Position numbers and translations under genes: made by a program. This document shows positions 42,526 to 52,352 of a DNA stretch of 64,000 nucleotides, piece by piece; position 1 is the stretch's first letter, and the number at the start of each line of letters is the position of its first letter. This DNA is from an uncultured Eubacteriales bacterium (GTDB lineage: Bacteria; Bacillota; Clostridia; Oscillospirales; Acutalibacteraceae): contig CAKSPZ010000002.1 in the NCBI GenBank assembly GCA_934486635.1, forward strand, positions 186,001 to 250,000, read 5' to 3'. The notes beneath the pieces are model-generated. The model was not told where the DNA came from. It did no database searches and saw only the letters and a program-made list of their open reading frames with translations.

Positions 42526-44469
42526 TTATATTTTTTCTTTAGATACTTTAATTGGTGTAAATGGTCTTCCTTGACCTTCAAAGAATCTACTAAACAATTC
42601 ATAAAAGTTAAGTCTTAATACTTGTATACCAACAAGTAATCCTTCTAGAGCAATAACAAAGATATTTCCGAATATTGCTACTATCGTATATCCTACTATG
42701 CCCCCCGGAACAATTTGAGCTATTGTAAAGACAACCATCATCATTCCAGCATGAACTAACACATAAGCTCCAACTCTCAAAAATGACATCGTATTTGTGA
42801 TATAACTTAGCATTATTTCAAACATTTCAAAACTATTTTGAACTATATATTCGCCCCATTTTTGAGGTTTCCAATTCTTGTCACCCTTAACTAACTTTCC
42901 TAATGGTTCTTTAAAGAAAATAAGTACTACAGGTAAAACAATTAACCCTAAAATGTATGGTAATGTCATAAGTTTAATTCCAAGAACCATAGCAGCCATT
43001 AAAACTGCCACTGAACCATAAAAAATTAAACCTGCTATACCGTTTTGACCAAATATTGCATTTTCATAATTTTGTCGCTTAAATGATGAATATATATTGA
43101 GCAACATCGAAATAAGTATAATACTTACACCCAACACAACCGCTAAAATAATAATAATTCTAACTGTTTGAGGTTGCATAACTTCTATTGGTTTTTCATC
43201 AAGATTAAAAACTAGCTTATAAACAGGGTCAAGTACATGTTCCAAACCAAACACAGAACCATATAATAGCCCGAATAAAGACGCTGATGCTCCACAACGT
43301 ATCATAATTTTTCCTAGCATCATTTTCTTCATTTTCCACATTGCATAACCTACTAATGCTAAAACAATTCCTTGGCCAAAATCTCCAAACATTATTCCAA
43401 ACAATAATGTATATAAAATTGATACTATAACTGTTGGGTCAATTTCATTATAACTTGGCAATCCATACATCTCTACGAATGATTCAAACGGTCTTGAAAA
43501 TCTGTTATTTTTTAATTTAACTGGTGGAGAATGTTTTTCCTCATTGTCGGCTTTTTCTATTGAATATTCTATTCCATAAACCTCACTTAATTGTCTCAAA
43601 AAAGCTTCCTCTTTTTCTTCAGGTACCCAACCCACCAATATGAAGCTATCATTATATCTTGAAACATAACGTTTTATACCAAAGTAAGTATTCATTTCTT
43701 CAAGCTTAGTATAAAATCTCATACATTGATCTTTTTGAGTTTTCCAATAGTTTTGAATTTTCCTATTGATTATTTCCAAATCTGAATTTGCTTGACTTAT
43801 ATTACTTTTTATGGATTCCATTTTTATTTCAGGTGTTCCATCGGTTTCATTTATCCAAAGTCTTTCAAAATAAAGCCCTGCAAATTTTCTATCTATATCA
43901 GCGATATTTTCAAGTGGTGCAAAATAGACACCCCAACAATAATTATCATCGCTTGTACATGGGAAAAATAACATATATGGGTCTTCTTCATAAGCATTTA
44001 ACTTTTGATAACTCTCTTTTGGTAATTTTCCAAACCTAACCTTAATATACCTACAAGCAAAAACTTCATTTAAGTCCAAATCAAGTCCTATAAAATGACT
44101 GATATTAGCGAGGTCATTATTATATCTGGCTATTTTGTCTATAATTTCCTGTTTTTTATCTAACAAAGAGCCTAATTTACTTATTACGTAATTAACATAA
44201 TCATTAATTTCTTTTATACTTACGTCAAAGTCCTCTATATTTACCATTTCTAATTTTATGTCTGCTTTTTTCACAATATCTTTTAATTGTCTAAGTGGAT
44301 TTGCATATGGATTTTCCTCAGATATTGGAATAAACTTATCTGTTTTGGAATAAAAAGAAAGTGCATCATCCGGGTGAAAAAAGCCAGATTTACCACAAAC
44401 CTTTATTACTTCGTCAAGTGCTGACATTACACCTATGATACTTGCAACCTTGACATTTGAAACAGCCAC
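42526..44469 (-). CDS. atpI: V-type ATPase subunit I (a subunit)
   Basis: A 647-residue stator subunit. The N-terminal half (1-330) is cytoplasmic and coiled; the C-terminal half has seven or eight membrane helices from about 345, with MFGDFGQG near 358 and the essential region SFLRVGAYVLVHAGMM near 562. GTG start. It forms the ion half-channels against the K ring. Confidence 0.93.
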   Translation of the reverse strand: MAVSNVKVASIIGVMSALDEVIKVCGKSGFFHPDDALSFYSKTDKFIPISEENPYANPLRQLKDIVKKADIKLEMVNIEDFDVSIKEINDYVNYVISKLGSLLDKKQEIIDKIARYNNDLANISHFIGLDLDLNEVFACRYIKVRFGKLPKESYQKLNAYEEDPYMLFFPCTSDDNYCWGVYFAPLENIADIDRKFAGLYFERLWINETDGTPEIKMESIKSNISQANSDLEIINRKIQNYWKTQKDQCMRFYTKLEEMNTYFGIKRYVSRYNDSFILVGWVPEEKEEAFLRQLSEVYGIEYSIEKADNEEKHSPPVKLKNNRFSRPFESFVEMYGLPSYNEIDPTVIVSILYTLLFGIMFGDFGQGIVLALVGYAMWKMKKMMLGKIMIRCGASASLFGLLYGSVFGLEHVLDPVYKLVFNLDEKPIEVMQPQTVRIIIILAVVLGVSIILISMLLNIYSSFKRQNYENAIFGQNGIAGLIFYGSVAVLMAAMVLGIKLMTLPYILGLIVLPVVLIFFKEPLGKLVKGDKNWKPQKWGEYIVQNSFEMFEIMLSYITNTMSFLRVGAYVLVHAGMMMVVFTIAQIVPGGIVGYTIVAIFGNIFVIALEGLLVGIQVLRLNFYELFSRFFEGQGRPFTPIKVSKEKI

Positions 44470-44470
44470 T

Positions 44471-45523
44471 TTATACCACTCCCTCTCTATTTTGGTTTTT
44501 TAATATTAATAAATTTTCAATCTCATCTTTTGGTACAGCATATCTTACACCTTCTATTATTGTTATAAGATTTTCTATTTCTATTTTCAATAAAAAAATA
44601 TATGACAACATAATAGTAGGAGGGTATACTGAAAATCTAATTCTTCTCTTACAATTTTCGTATAATACCCTTGTAGGCAATTCATCAATATAATTAAACT
44701 CAAATTTATCTAATCGTTTACCTCTTTTTGTCGCCCTCATTATATTAAATAGCTCTTCTTCATTTTTAGCTTTTCGCATTTGTTCGATGTATTTATTCTT
44801 TATAGTTCCGTATTGTAAAACAGCTGAATCTATATCGCTGTTATATCTTTTTAGTCTAATAATTCTAACGAAGTTGCTATAATCAATATATTCATTTATA
44901 ATTTCCGACAATTCATTTCTAACTTTTCGAGGTGTTCCTTTTTTTATTGCCTCAAAAAATCTATTATAAAGATAATCATAAAGTGCTTTTTCTATTTCTG
45001 ATATATTAATTTGCTCTCCATTTTTAGGTTTATATTTTGCTAAAATACCCGCATATACAGACCCTTTTAACGCAGTTAAGAATTCATCATAATTTTTAAT
45101 TGAAACTAATTTTACTAAATCTAATTTTGTTCTTTTATTAAAGAACATAGGTAATGAATAAATATATTCGGAAGGTTTACCTGAAATTAAATACATTAGA
45201 CTATGAATAATCTGTTCTATTTCTGTAGTTAATACTGTGTACTCAGCTAAAGTACTTTGCGTAGTTATTTCGTATCTACATAAAGTCTCTAAATCATGAA
45301 AAAGCTTTTTCTTAATAAGGTTTTCAAGCTGACCACGATGCACTTCTCTTTCATTTATATCAGAAAGTTCATCACCATAAGCAGTATTATTTTTTAAATA
45401 AATTGCAACATCAGTAACGGTTGAGCAAGATATTAAATTTTTATAATCCTGCTTACTAATCCTTTTACCATACATTGCCCTTACTTTTGCCGATACAACA
45501 TTTGAAGAATATTCGGAAAGCAT
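44471..45523 (-). CDS. atpC: V-type ATPase subunit C
   Basis: A 350-residue all-helical subunit of the V0D/AC39 family (VVSAKVRAMYGKRISKQDYK near 9, FVRIIRLKRYN near 217). It caps the K ring and couples it to the D/F shaft. The ATG follows AGGGGAG, and the stop is one base from the atpI start. Confidence 0.92.
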   Translation of the reverse strand: MLSEYSSNVVSAKVRAMYGKRISKQDYKNLISCSTVTDVAIYLKNNTAYGDELSDINEREVHRGQLENLIKKKLFHDLETLCRYEITTQSTLAEYTVLTTEIEQIIHSLMYLISGKPSEYIYSLPMFFNKRTKLDLVKLVSIKNYDEFLTALKGSVYAGILAKYKPKNGEQINISEIEKALYDYLYNRFFEAIKKGTPRKVRNELSEIINEYIDYSNFVRIIRLKRYNSDIDSAVLQYGTIKNKYIEQMRKAKNEEELFNIMRATKRGKRLDKFEFNYIDELPTRVLYENCKRRIRFSVYPPTIMLSYIFLLKIEIENLITIIEGVRYAVPKDEIENLLILKNQNREGVV

Positions 45524-45527
45524 ATTA

Positions 45528-45839
45528 TCACTCCCCTAAAACATTTTTGACAATGGTATCTACCCACTCATCACACTTTTGATTATAAGTTTTTTCTAAA
45601 TTAGATAATACTTTTTTATAATTCTCCTGTATACTTTGTTTTTGTTCCTCAGCTAATTTTTGTTCTGTTTTTTCATTTATAGATATCCTTTTCCTTGCAC
45701 GTCCAAGATACTCGTTTCTTATTTCTTCCTTTTTTATTTTTATTTCCTGTTCAGAATTAATTTTATCTTTTTGAGCACGTTGTGTTAATTCCCTAGCAGT
45801 TTTATCCATTTCTATAATTCTTGATATCATATCTTTCAT
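45528..45839 (-). CDS. V-type ATPase subunit G/H (peripheral stalk)
   Basis: 103 residues from ATG 45839, eight bases after AGGAGG. Almost wholly charged coiled-coil helix (DMISRIIEMDKTARELTQRA, later KRISINEKTEQKLAEEQK). First gene of the operon, as is usual for the G/H (NtpF-like) subunit that dimerises with E. Sequence conservation of this subunit is low, so the call rests on position and coil. Confidence 0.85.
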   Translation of the reverse strand: MKDMISRIIEMDKTARELTQRAQKDKINSEQEIKIKKEEIRNEYLGRARKRISINEKTEQKLAEEQKQSIQENYKKVLSNLEKTYNQKCDEWVDTIVKNVLGE

Positions 45840-46148
45840 AAAAAACACCTCCTGATAAAGATGACCTTTATTTTATTAACATAATTACTGATTATATTAC
45901 TTTAAACGTATTTTTTCAATAAATTTTTAAATTTTATTTGTATATATTAACAAATATCATAAAATAAGATAAATATACAAGCAATTACTTATACTATATT
46001 TTCAGTTTTAATTAAATTATGCATACTTGGGAAGCATATGTCAAGTGCAAATTGTCATAATTGTATAAAATATTCTATTTTTTTTTGCTTGCGTTACCAC
46101 TTTTTTTATCAAAAAACATATGATAAAATAAAAAAAAGGGGGATAGAT

Positions 46149-46961
46149 ATGAATTATAAATTTATTTCTGATACTCATATACACAGTGATATTTCTTATG
46201 ATGCTCTAGATCCCACCATTAAACTTTGTGAATACGCTACTCAAATTGGACTATACTCTATAACCATTACTGACCAATGTAATTGTAATGAATACAGCAT
46301 AAAAAACTCCCGAAGAGCAATAAGGCAGTCATTTTTTTTAACTAAAAAAGCTCAAAATGTATTTAAAGATTCCATTAATGTATTTACAGGCATTGAACTT
46401 GGTCAACCAGTACACAATGAACGTGCTGCTGATGATGCATTATTGCAATCAGACTTTGATTTTGTTCTGGCTGGAAATTACAAATTAAAAGACTCTGATA
46501 ACTTTGAAAAAATTACATTTACAAACAACAATGCTAACACTGTTTTACTTAAATATCTTGATGAAATAATTGAGCTTATTGATTGGGGCGAATTTGATTC
46601 ACTTGCACATCTTACATATCCCTTTAAATTTATTTATAATCATCCTGAAATTAAAATTGATAATATTAGTATATCTGAAAAGTTAAATATAATTATTGAA
46701 AAACTTTCAGAAAAGCAAAAAGCCTTAGAAGTCGATGAATATATGCTAGAAGTCCCAAAAGATAATTTTTTATCAGCTAATAATATATTAACTACTTTTA
46801 AAAAAGCCGGTGGAAAATATATTACATTAGGTTCAAATGCACATTCTTACAAAAATATTGGACATGGTATCAATAAAGGACTCCATACCGCACTCGACGT
46901 TGGATTTACTCATTTTTCTTTATTTAAAAATAGGGTACCTTATTTACTTCCAATAAATTAA
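46149..46961 (+). CDS. PHP-domain phosphoesterase (histidinol-phosphatase-like)
   Basis: Start at ATG 46149 after AAAGGGGGA; the longer frame has no such site. 270 residues of a PHP-type barrel with DTHIHSDIS near 8, GIELGQP near 88, SLAHLTYP near 155 and GSNAHS near 235. Histidinol phosphatases of the HisK type have TDH and GSDAH at two of these places; here they read TDQ and GSNAH, so metal binding or substrate may differ. No his genes are nearby, so it may not serve histidine synthesis. Confidence 0.82.
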   Translation: MNYKFISDTHIHSDISYDALDPTIKLCEYATQIGLYSITITDQCNCNEYSIKNSRRAIRQSFFLTKKAQNVFKDSINVFTGIELGQPVHNERAADDALLQSDFDFVLAGNYKLKDSDNFEKITFTNNNANTVLLKYLDEIIELIDWGEFDSLAHLTYPFKFIYNHPEIKIDNISISEKLNIIIEKLSEKQKALEVDEYMLEVPKDNFLSANNILTTFKKAGGKYITLGSNAHSYKNIGHGINKGLHTALDVGFTHFSLFKNRVPYLLPIN

Positions 46962-47046
46962 TAATCTTGAACTATTTTATATTGATAATATTCAAAATAT
47001 GAATTAAAATAACATATGTACTAAATTTAAGATAATGGTGAAATAA

Positions 47047-47604
47047 ATGAAAATGTATTTTTATTTTGGTGTTATGGGTTCTAGCAAAACTGCCTGTGCA
47101 CTTATGAAAAAGTTTAGTTTTGAAGAAAAAAACAGAAAAGTCGCTCTTATTAAACCTAGTATTGATAACCGTGATGGTAAGACTATCGTAAAATCAAGGG
47201 TCGGGCTTTTTTGTGAGGCACTTACTGTTTCTCACAATGAAAAAATAACTGACGTTGTTCAAAAAAACGGACCTTTTGACGTCATAATAGTTGACGAATC
47301 ACAATTTTTAACAAAAGAACAAGTGGATGAACTTCGTGAAATAACCAATAGCGGAACAATGGTAATGTGTTATGGTTTAAAAACTGATTATATGGGTAAA
47401 CTTTTTGAAGGCAGCAAACGTTTGATTGAACTCGCTGACTCTATAAGAGAAATACAATCCATGTGCAAATGTGGTCGTAAAGCTATTATTAATGCACGTT
47501 ATAACGGAAATAAAATTATATATGACGGTGAGCAAATTGATATTGGCGGAAACGACAAATACGTCGCACTCTGCCATCAATGTTGGAAAAAAGGTACTCT
47601 ATAA
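47047..47604 (+). CDS. tdk: Thymidine kinase (type II)
   Basis: A 185-residue enzyme phosphorylating thymidine with ATP. It has the P-loop FGVMGSSKTACALM near 8, the DE motif VIIVDESQF near 80 and a four-cysteine zinc site (CKCGRKA near 139, CHQCWKKG near 176). It offers a salvage route for thymidine that competes with the phosphorylase of the nucleoside operon. Confidence 0.95.
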   Translation: MKMYFYFGVMGSSKTACALMKKFSFEEKNRKVALIKPSIDNRDGKTIVKSRVGLFCEALTVSHNEKITDVVQKNGPFDVIIVDESQFLTKEQVDELREITNSGTMVMCYGLKTDYMGKLFEGSKRLIELADSIREIQSMCKCGRKAIINARYNGNKIIYDGEQIDIGGNDKYVALCHQCWKKGTL

Positions 47605-47627
47605 TAAATCTTATTAGGAGATATTTT

Positions 47628-48128
47628 GTGACTAAAAAACAAGCTGTAATTTTATATGGGTCTCCACATGAAAATGGACACACAAAAAAAGCTTTAAATA
47701 CCGTTTTAGATCAATTAAATAATCATTATAATTTTACTTTCGTTGATTCTTATAGGGAAAAAATACATCCTTGTATTGATTGTGGTTTCTGTGCGCAAAA
47801 CAATAAATGCATTTTTTCTGATTTTAATGATATTGACAATAAAATTAGAAATTGTGATTTGATAATTATTGCTTCTCCAGTATATAATTGCGGATTTCCT
47901 TCTCCTTTAAAATCCATAATGGACCGTACACAATTATATTTTAATATGAAAACTAAACTTAAAATTAACCCATTTAAGAAAGCTAAAAAAGCTATTTTAG
48001 TTATGACCTATGGATCAAACGATAGTTCTTGCGAAGAAGTTATTTTAAAACAGTTAGAACTATTTTTTGTTTTATTAAATGCCAAATTAACTAAAATAGT
48101 GTTTGTTAAAAATACAGATAATAAATAA
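47628..48128 (+). CDS. Flavodoxin-fold NADPH-dependent FMN reductase
   Basis: Start at GTG 47628, seven bases after AGGAG; the longer frame overlaps tdk out of frame. 166 residues: ILYGSPHENGHTKKALN phosphate loop near 8, CIDCGFCAQNNKC near 48 and ASPVYNCGFPSPLKSIMDR near 80. Iron-sulfur flavoproteins of this family carry such a cysteine cluster for a 4Fe-4S centre. The physiological electron donor is unknown. It is transcribed with tdk. Confidence 0.88.
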   Translation: MTKKQAVILYGSPHENGHTKKALNTVLDQLNNHYNFTFVDSYREKIHPCIDCGFCAQNNKCIFSDFNDIDNKIRNCDLIIIASPVYNCGFPSPLKSIMDRTQLYFNMKTKLKINPFKKAKKAILVMTYGSNDSSCEEVILKQLELFFVLLNAKLTKIVFVKNTDNK

Positions 48129-48158
48129 ACAGGCGTGCTAAAAAGCACACCTGTTTTT
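48128..48158. terminator. Terminator between the FMN reductase and MerR genes
   Basis: Stem AACAGGCGTGCT / AGCACACCTGTT with one mismatch, an AAAA loop and T5; it overlaps the stop codon of the convergent MerR gene. Confidence 0.85.
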
Positions 48159-49053
48159 ACTTGTGTTCACAATAATATTTTATAGCTCTACCAATAAAAT
48201 CAGCTGAACCCTTGCCATACTTATCCTCGTAAATATCAATTAACTTCTGACAATTTTGTCTTGCTTTTTCTTTAATTTCTTCTGTTACATCTGATGTATC
48301 CATTTCTTCCAGTTCAACTAGTAAACATTTGTAAAGATCTCTTAAATATCCAACTGAATTAGTTTTATAAAAATCTTCATTTAACTTTTGTAAATCATCA
48401 ATCATTTTTTGAATTTTCATATTTGATATATCTTTATTTTGATTCTTTCCTAATTCAATTAATATTTCATTTTGTTTATTTTTATATTCCGCCAAAGCTT
48501 CTTTATCTGTTTCTTTTTTTAACGCTGATACAAAATTATTAACATTGTTGAAATAATCATAAACTATACTTGGATTATTTTTTACTGAATTCATTATTTT
48601 TTCTATAAGTTCATTTTTATCTTTAAATTTATCTTTAACATAACCTTGCATATTCTCAAAATCAACTTCTAATGTTTCTTTAAAAGCTTTTTCTATTGAT
48701 TTCATCTCAAATTCTGTAAAACTCATATTTTTCTCTCCTTTTATATTCTTATCTATCAATGCTAAAATATTATTTAATCTATCTCTCTTTAGCGTAATTA
48801 ATTGTTTTTGTTTTTTCAGCATTGATAGTTTATCAAAATTTGGATTACTTAAAATAGATTGTATTTCCTTTAACGGTACATCTATTTCCTTAAAAAATAA
48901 AATTTGTTGCACAGTTTCAAGAGCTTCATCGTCATAAAGCCTATATCCCGACTCAGAAATTTCTGACGGTTTTAATAATCCAATTTGATCATAATACCTC
49001 AGTGCGCGCTTTGTCAGACCTGTTATCTCTGCAATCTCATTTATTTTTTTCAT
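48157..49053 (-). CDS. MerR-family transcriptional regulator
   Basis: A 298-residue protein with an N-terminal MerR winged helix (1-70: INEIAEITGLTKRALRYYDQIGLLKPS) and a dimerisation coil (75-110). A long helical effector domain (115-298) resembles TipA-like helical sensor domains in composition, though I cannot confirm the fold. Effector and targets are unknown. GGAGG is at the right distance. Confidence 0.88.
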   Translation of the reverse strand: MKKINEIAEITGLTKRALRYYDQIGLLKPSEISESGYRLYDDEALETVQQILFFKEIDVPLKEIQSILSNPNFDKLSMLKKQKQLITLKRDRLNNILALIDKNIKGEKNMSFTEFEMKSIEKAFKETLEVDFENMQGYVKDKFKDKNELIEKIMNSVKNNPSIVYDYFNNVNNFVSALKKETDKEALAEYKNKQNEILIELGKNQNKDISNMKIQKMIDDLQKLNEDFYKTNSVGYLRDLYKCLLVELEEMDTSDVTEEIKEKARQNCQKLIDIYEDKYGKGSADFIGRAIKYYCEHK

Positions 49054-49132
49054 ACATATCCTCCTTTTGATAAATTTATTGTATCAGTTGACGTTACGTT
49101 AATGTCAAGTATATATTTTTAAAAAGTTTGAA

Positions 49133-49185
49133 GGGTGTGCATCGGTGCAGTTTAGCGGTATAGGAAACTACGCCGATGCACACCC
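49133..49185. repeat. Dispersed hairpin repeat, copy 3
   Basis: Stem GGGTGTGCATCGG / CCGATGCACACCC; core GTGCAGTTTAGCGGTATAGGAAACTACGC. This copy lacks the bulged A of GAGTG and has one extra mismatch. Confidence 0.8.
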
Positions 49186-49191
49186 ACATAA

Positions 49192-49229
49192 ATGAAATGG
49201 ACGTCCCTTAAAAGGGACGTCCATTTCAT
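49192..49229. repeat. Perfect 18-base-pair inverted repeat
   Basis: ATGAAATGGACGTCCCTT and its exact complement are separated by two bases. It lies 44 bases downstream of tRNA-Arg on the minus strand; there is no T-run. It may help end the tRNA transcript. Confidence 0.75.
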
Positions 49230-49273
49230 ATTTAATTAAAAAGAAAAGGAATTAAAAAATTTATTGACGTACG

Positions 49274-49350
49274 TGGCGCGCCAGAAGGGATTCGAACCCC
49301 TGACCTTTTGGTTCGTAGCCAAACACTCTATCCAGCTGAGCTACTGGCGC
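49274..49350 (-). tRNA. tRNA-Arg (anticodon ACG)
   Basis: 77 bases with acceptor GCGCCAG / CTGGCGC, anticodon loop CTACGAA (anticodon ACG, probably modified to ICG, reading CGN), T-loop GGTTCGAATCC and an encoded CCA. Confidence 0.96.
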
Positions 49351-49368
49351 ATATATTAACTGTTAATT

Positions 49369-49397
49369 ATATTAACATATACACCTTTAAAAATCAA
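49369..49397 (-). promoter_or_regulatory. Sigma-A promoter of tRNA-Arg
   Basis: On the minus strand TTGATT and TAATAT are separated by 17 bases, with a TATAAT two bases further along. Confidence 0.65.
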
Positions 49398-49513
49398 GGG
49401 GACTTTATAATTTTCATATGTTTAGTCAAATAGTTGCGTGTTTTAAATAAAAAAATAGTAAAAAACACAATGTTTTTTTGCTGTTTAATATTTTTATTTA
49501 TTAATACACTTAC

Positions 49514-50347
49514 TTAAACATTAAAAAACATGAAATATACTAATATTATTATTCCTAAAACAATTCTATAGTATCCAAACGCTTTAAAATCATGTTTTTT
49601 AATGTAACTCATTAAAAATTTTATTGCAAACACAGATAATAAAAACGCTACAAGCATTCCTGATATTAAAATTCCTAATTCCTGAGCAGAAAAATTAAAA
49701 CCTACTGCTTTTATATATTTTAAAAATTTAAATCCACTTGCACCAAACATTACCGGTATAGCTAAAAAGAACGAATATTCTGCTGCTACATTACGTGCAG
49801 CCCCCAGTATACTTGCTCCAATTATTGTAGCACCGGAACGTGAAGTTCCCGGAACTAGTGCTAACACTTGAAATATTCCTATCAATAATGCCGTTTTATA
49901 ATCTAATTCATTTAATGTTTTTATTGGGTAATTTTTCTTCAATTTTTCCACTATTATAAATAATATTCCATATAGTATTAGCATTTCTGCAACAGTTATA
50001 GGATTATATAATTTTTCATGAATAAAGTCGTCAAACAAAAATCCAATTATAGCCGCAGGTATACATCCTACCAATACTTTCATCCATAATGAAATTGTTT
50101 CTCTTTTTTCTAATCTGCTTTTCTTTTTTGAAAATGGATTTAATTTATTAAAATATAAATAAACTACTGCTAAAATTGAGCCTAACTGTATAACTACTAA
50201 AAACATATCTAAAAACGATTTAGTTACATTTAATTTGATAAATTCGTCAAGTAGTATCATATGTCCTGTGCTACTTATTGGTAGCCATTCCGTTATTCCC
50301 TGCACTATACCAATTATTATTGATTTTATTATTTCTATAATATTCAT
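49514..50347 (-). CDS. uppP: Undecaprenyl-diphosphate phosphatase (BacA family)
   Basis: A 277-residue membrane enzyme regenerating the undecaprenyl-phosphate carrier for peptidoglycan synthesis; overproduction gives bacitracin resistance. It has about eight helices and the two active-site regions GIVQGITEWLPISSTGHM near 15 and LALVPGTSRSGATIIGA near 162. Monocistronic. Confidence 0.95.
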   Translation of the reverse strand: MNIIEIIKSIIIGIVQGITEWLPISSTGHMILLDEFIKLNVTKSFLDMFLVVIQLGSILAVVYLYFNKLNPFSKKKSRLEKRETISLWMKVLVGCIPAAIIGFLFDDFIHEKLYNPITVAEMLILYGILFIIVEKLKKNYPIKTLNELDYKTALLIGIFQVLALVPGTSRSGATIIGASILGAARNVAAEYSFFLAIPVMFGASGFKFLKYIKAVGFNFSAQELGILISGMLVAFLLSVFAIKFLMSYIKKHDFKAFGYYRIVLGIIILVYFMFFNV

Positions 50348-50616
50348 ACTGTTTCTCCCATATGTTTATTTAAAGGATTTTTTTAATAGACACGGCTCAA
50401 AAAAGTTAATATTTTTCAAGGTGCCGGGTCACACATATAAATTATCTTCCTTTTTTTCTTCTTCGTCAAGACAAATTCCATATTCCTTAAAAAATATGTT
50501 ATCTACTTAACTATTATGCTACTAAAAACAATATATAAATATTGCGTAAAATCAAAAAAAGAATTATACTAAAAACAACAAAATACCCTACTATTCATCA
50601 AGAAAGGAGTTCTACT

Positions 50617-51309
50617 ATGAACTATTCACCTGAAATTGAAAATATGTGTTACATAAAGCAAGGCCCAAATCATGGTCCTTCGCCTATTCCTGAAGAAGGT
50701 TTATGGGTAAAATCATATCAAATAAAAGATATTTCCGGATTATCTCACGGCGTAGGATGGTGCGCTCCACAACAAGGTGCATGTAAATTAACTTTAAATG
50801 TAAAAGACGGTATTGTAGAAGAGGCCCTTATAGAAACAATTGGTTGTTCTGGTATGACTCATTCAGCTGCTATGGCTGCTGAAATATTACCTGGAAAAAC
50901 CCTTCTTGAATGTCTTAATACCGACTTGGTTTGTGACGCAATAAATGTCGCTATGCGTGAAATTTTTAAGCAATTAGCCTATGGTAGAAGTCAAACTGCA
51001 TTTTCCGAAAACGGGTTACCTATTGGTGCCGGTCTTGAAGACCTCGGTAAAGGTATGCGTTCTCAAATCGGAACCTCTTACAGTACTAAACAAAAAGGTG
51101 TTCGTTATCTAGAAATGGCTGAAGGTTATATTTTATCATTAGCTCTCAATATTGATGACGAAGTCTGTGGATATAAATTTGTTAAATTAGGAAAAATGCT
51201 CGAGGATATCAAAAATGGTATTTCTCCAAACGAAGCTTTTAATAATAATATCGGAACTTATGGTCAATATGAAAATGCTGTAAAGTATATTGATCCTCGT
51301 ACTGAATAA
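50617..51309 (+). CDS. NifU-like iron-sulfur scaffold protein
   Basis: Start at ATG 50617 after AAAGGAG. 230 residues. GVGWCAPQQGACKLTL near 48 and the NifU/IscU-like segment ETIGCSGMTHSAAMAAEIL near 82 indicate an IscU/NifU_N fold, followed by a unique C-terminal half (about 150-230) with a further cysteine (DEVCGYKF). Together with the next gene, 17 bases downstream, it forms a pair seen in anaerobes; the role of the pair is not known to me. Confidence 0.82.
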   Translation: MNYSPEIENMCYIKQGPNHGPSPIPEEGLWVKSYQIKDISGLSHGVGWCAPQQGACKLTLNVKDGIVEEALIETIGCSGMTHSAAMAAEILPGKTLLECLNTDLVCDAINVAMREIFKQLAYGRSQTAFSENGLPIGAGLEDLGKGMRSQIGTSYSTKQKGVRYLEMAEGYILSLALNIDDEVCGYKFVKLGKMLEDIKNGISPNEAFNNNIGTYGQYENAVKYIDPRTE

Positions 51310-51326
51310 TAAAAAGGAGGTATATT

Positions 51327-52349
51327 ATGAATAATTCCATTAATTTCGAAGGTATAGAACGTCGCATTGATAAAATTAATAAATGTCTTCTTAAATATAA
51401 CATTAATTCCCTTGAAAATGCTCGATATATTTGTGAAAATGCAGGAATAGATGTGTTTTCTATCGTTAAAGGGGTTCAACCTATTGCTTTTGAAAACGCT
51501 TGTTGGGCATATACTTTGGGTTGTGCACTCGCAATAAAAAATAATATTTCAACTGCTTCTCAAGCAGCTAAATTTATTGGTATTGGTCTTGAAGCTTTTT
51601 GTATTCCTGGTTCTGTTGCTGAACAGCGCCATGTTGGGTTGGGACACGGAAATCTCGGTTCTATGCTGCTTCTTGATGAAACTCAATGTTTCGCTTTTTT
51701 AGCTGGTCATGAATCTTTTGCTGCTGCTGAAGGTGCTATCGGCATCGTTAAAGCCGCTAATAAAGCTCGTAAAAAACCTTTACGTGTTATTTTAAATGGA
51801 CTCGGTAAGGATGCAGCTTATATTATTTCTCGTATTAACGGGTTTACGTATGTAAAAACCGATTACGATTTTAAATGCGATAAGTTAAATATTATAGAAG
51901 AAAAATCATTCTCTTCTTCTGAACGTGCTAACATCCGCTGTTTTGGAGCAAATGATGTCATGGAAGGTGTTTCTATTTTACAACACGAAAACGTTGATGT
52001 TTCTATTACAGGTAACTCAACTAATCCAACTAGATTTCAACATTTAGTCGCCGGTACTTATAAAAAATGGGCCATTGAACATGGGAAAAAATATTTTTCT
52101 GTAGCTTCCGGTGGAGGAACAGGTCGTACCCTTCATCCAGATAATATGGCTGCAGGTCCTGCTTCTTATGGTCTTACTGATTCTATGGGTCGTATGCACA
52201 GTGATGCACAATTTGCAGGTTCTTCTTCTGTACCTGCACATGTTGAAATGATGGGGCTTATCGGTATGGGTAATAATCCTATGGTTGGTGCTACCGTTGC
52301 TTGCGCTGTTGCAGTCTTTGAGGCTACTCATAATTATGCTAAAATATAA
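51327..52349 (+). CDS. GGGtGRT-family protein
   Basis: A 340-residue protein carrying the motif ASGGGTGRTLHPDNMAAGP near 265 that names the GGGtGRT family, plus GSVAEQRHVGLGHGNLGSML near 92 and FLAGHESFAAAEGAIG near 127. No catalytic activity is established. Glycine-rich loops suggest nucleotide or cofactor binding, and the NifU-like neighbour suggests a link to metal clusters. Strong AAGGAGG. It ends just before the TPP riboswitch but is not under its control. Confidence 0.88.
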   Translation: MNNSINFEGIERRIDKINKCLLKYNINSLENARYICENAGIDVFSIVKGVQPIAFENACWAYTLGCALAIKNNISTASQAAKFIGIGLEAFCIPGSVAEQRHVGLGHGNLGSMLLLDETQCFAFLAGHESFAAAEGAIGIVKAANKARKKPLRVILNGLGKDAAYIISRINGFTYVKTDYDFKCDKLNIIEEKSFSSSERANIRCFGANDVMEGVSILQHENVDVSITGNSTNPTRFQHLVAGTYKKWAIEHGKKYFSVASGGGTGRTLHPDNMAAGPASYGLTDSMGRMHSDAQFAGSSSVPAHVEMMGLIGMGNNPMVGATVACAVAVFEATHNYAKI

Positions 52350-52352
52350 CTC

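Noticed and set aside
46038..46148. N-terminal extension of the PHP protein
   Set aside because: The extra 37 residues start without a ribosome binding site, whereas ATG 46149 has AAAGGGGGA at the right distance.
50235..50510. Plus-strand open frame overlapping the uppP start
   Set aside because: Runs antisense into uppP, no ribosome binding site and low-complexity serine-rich sequence.
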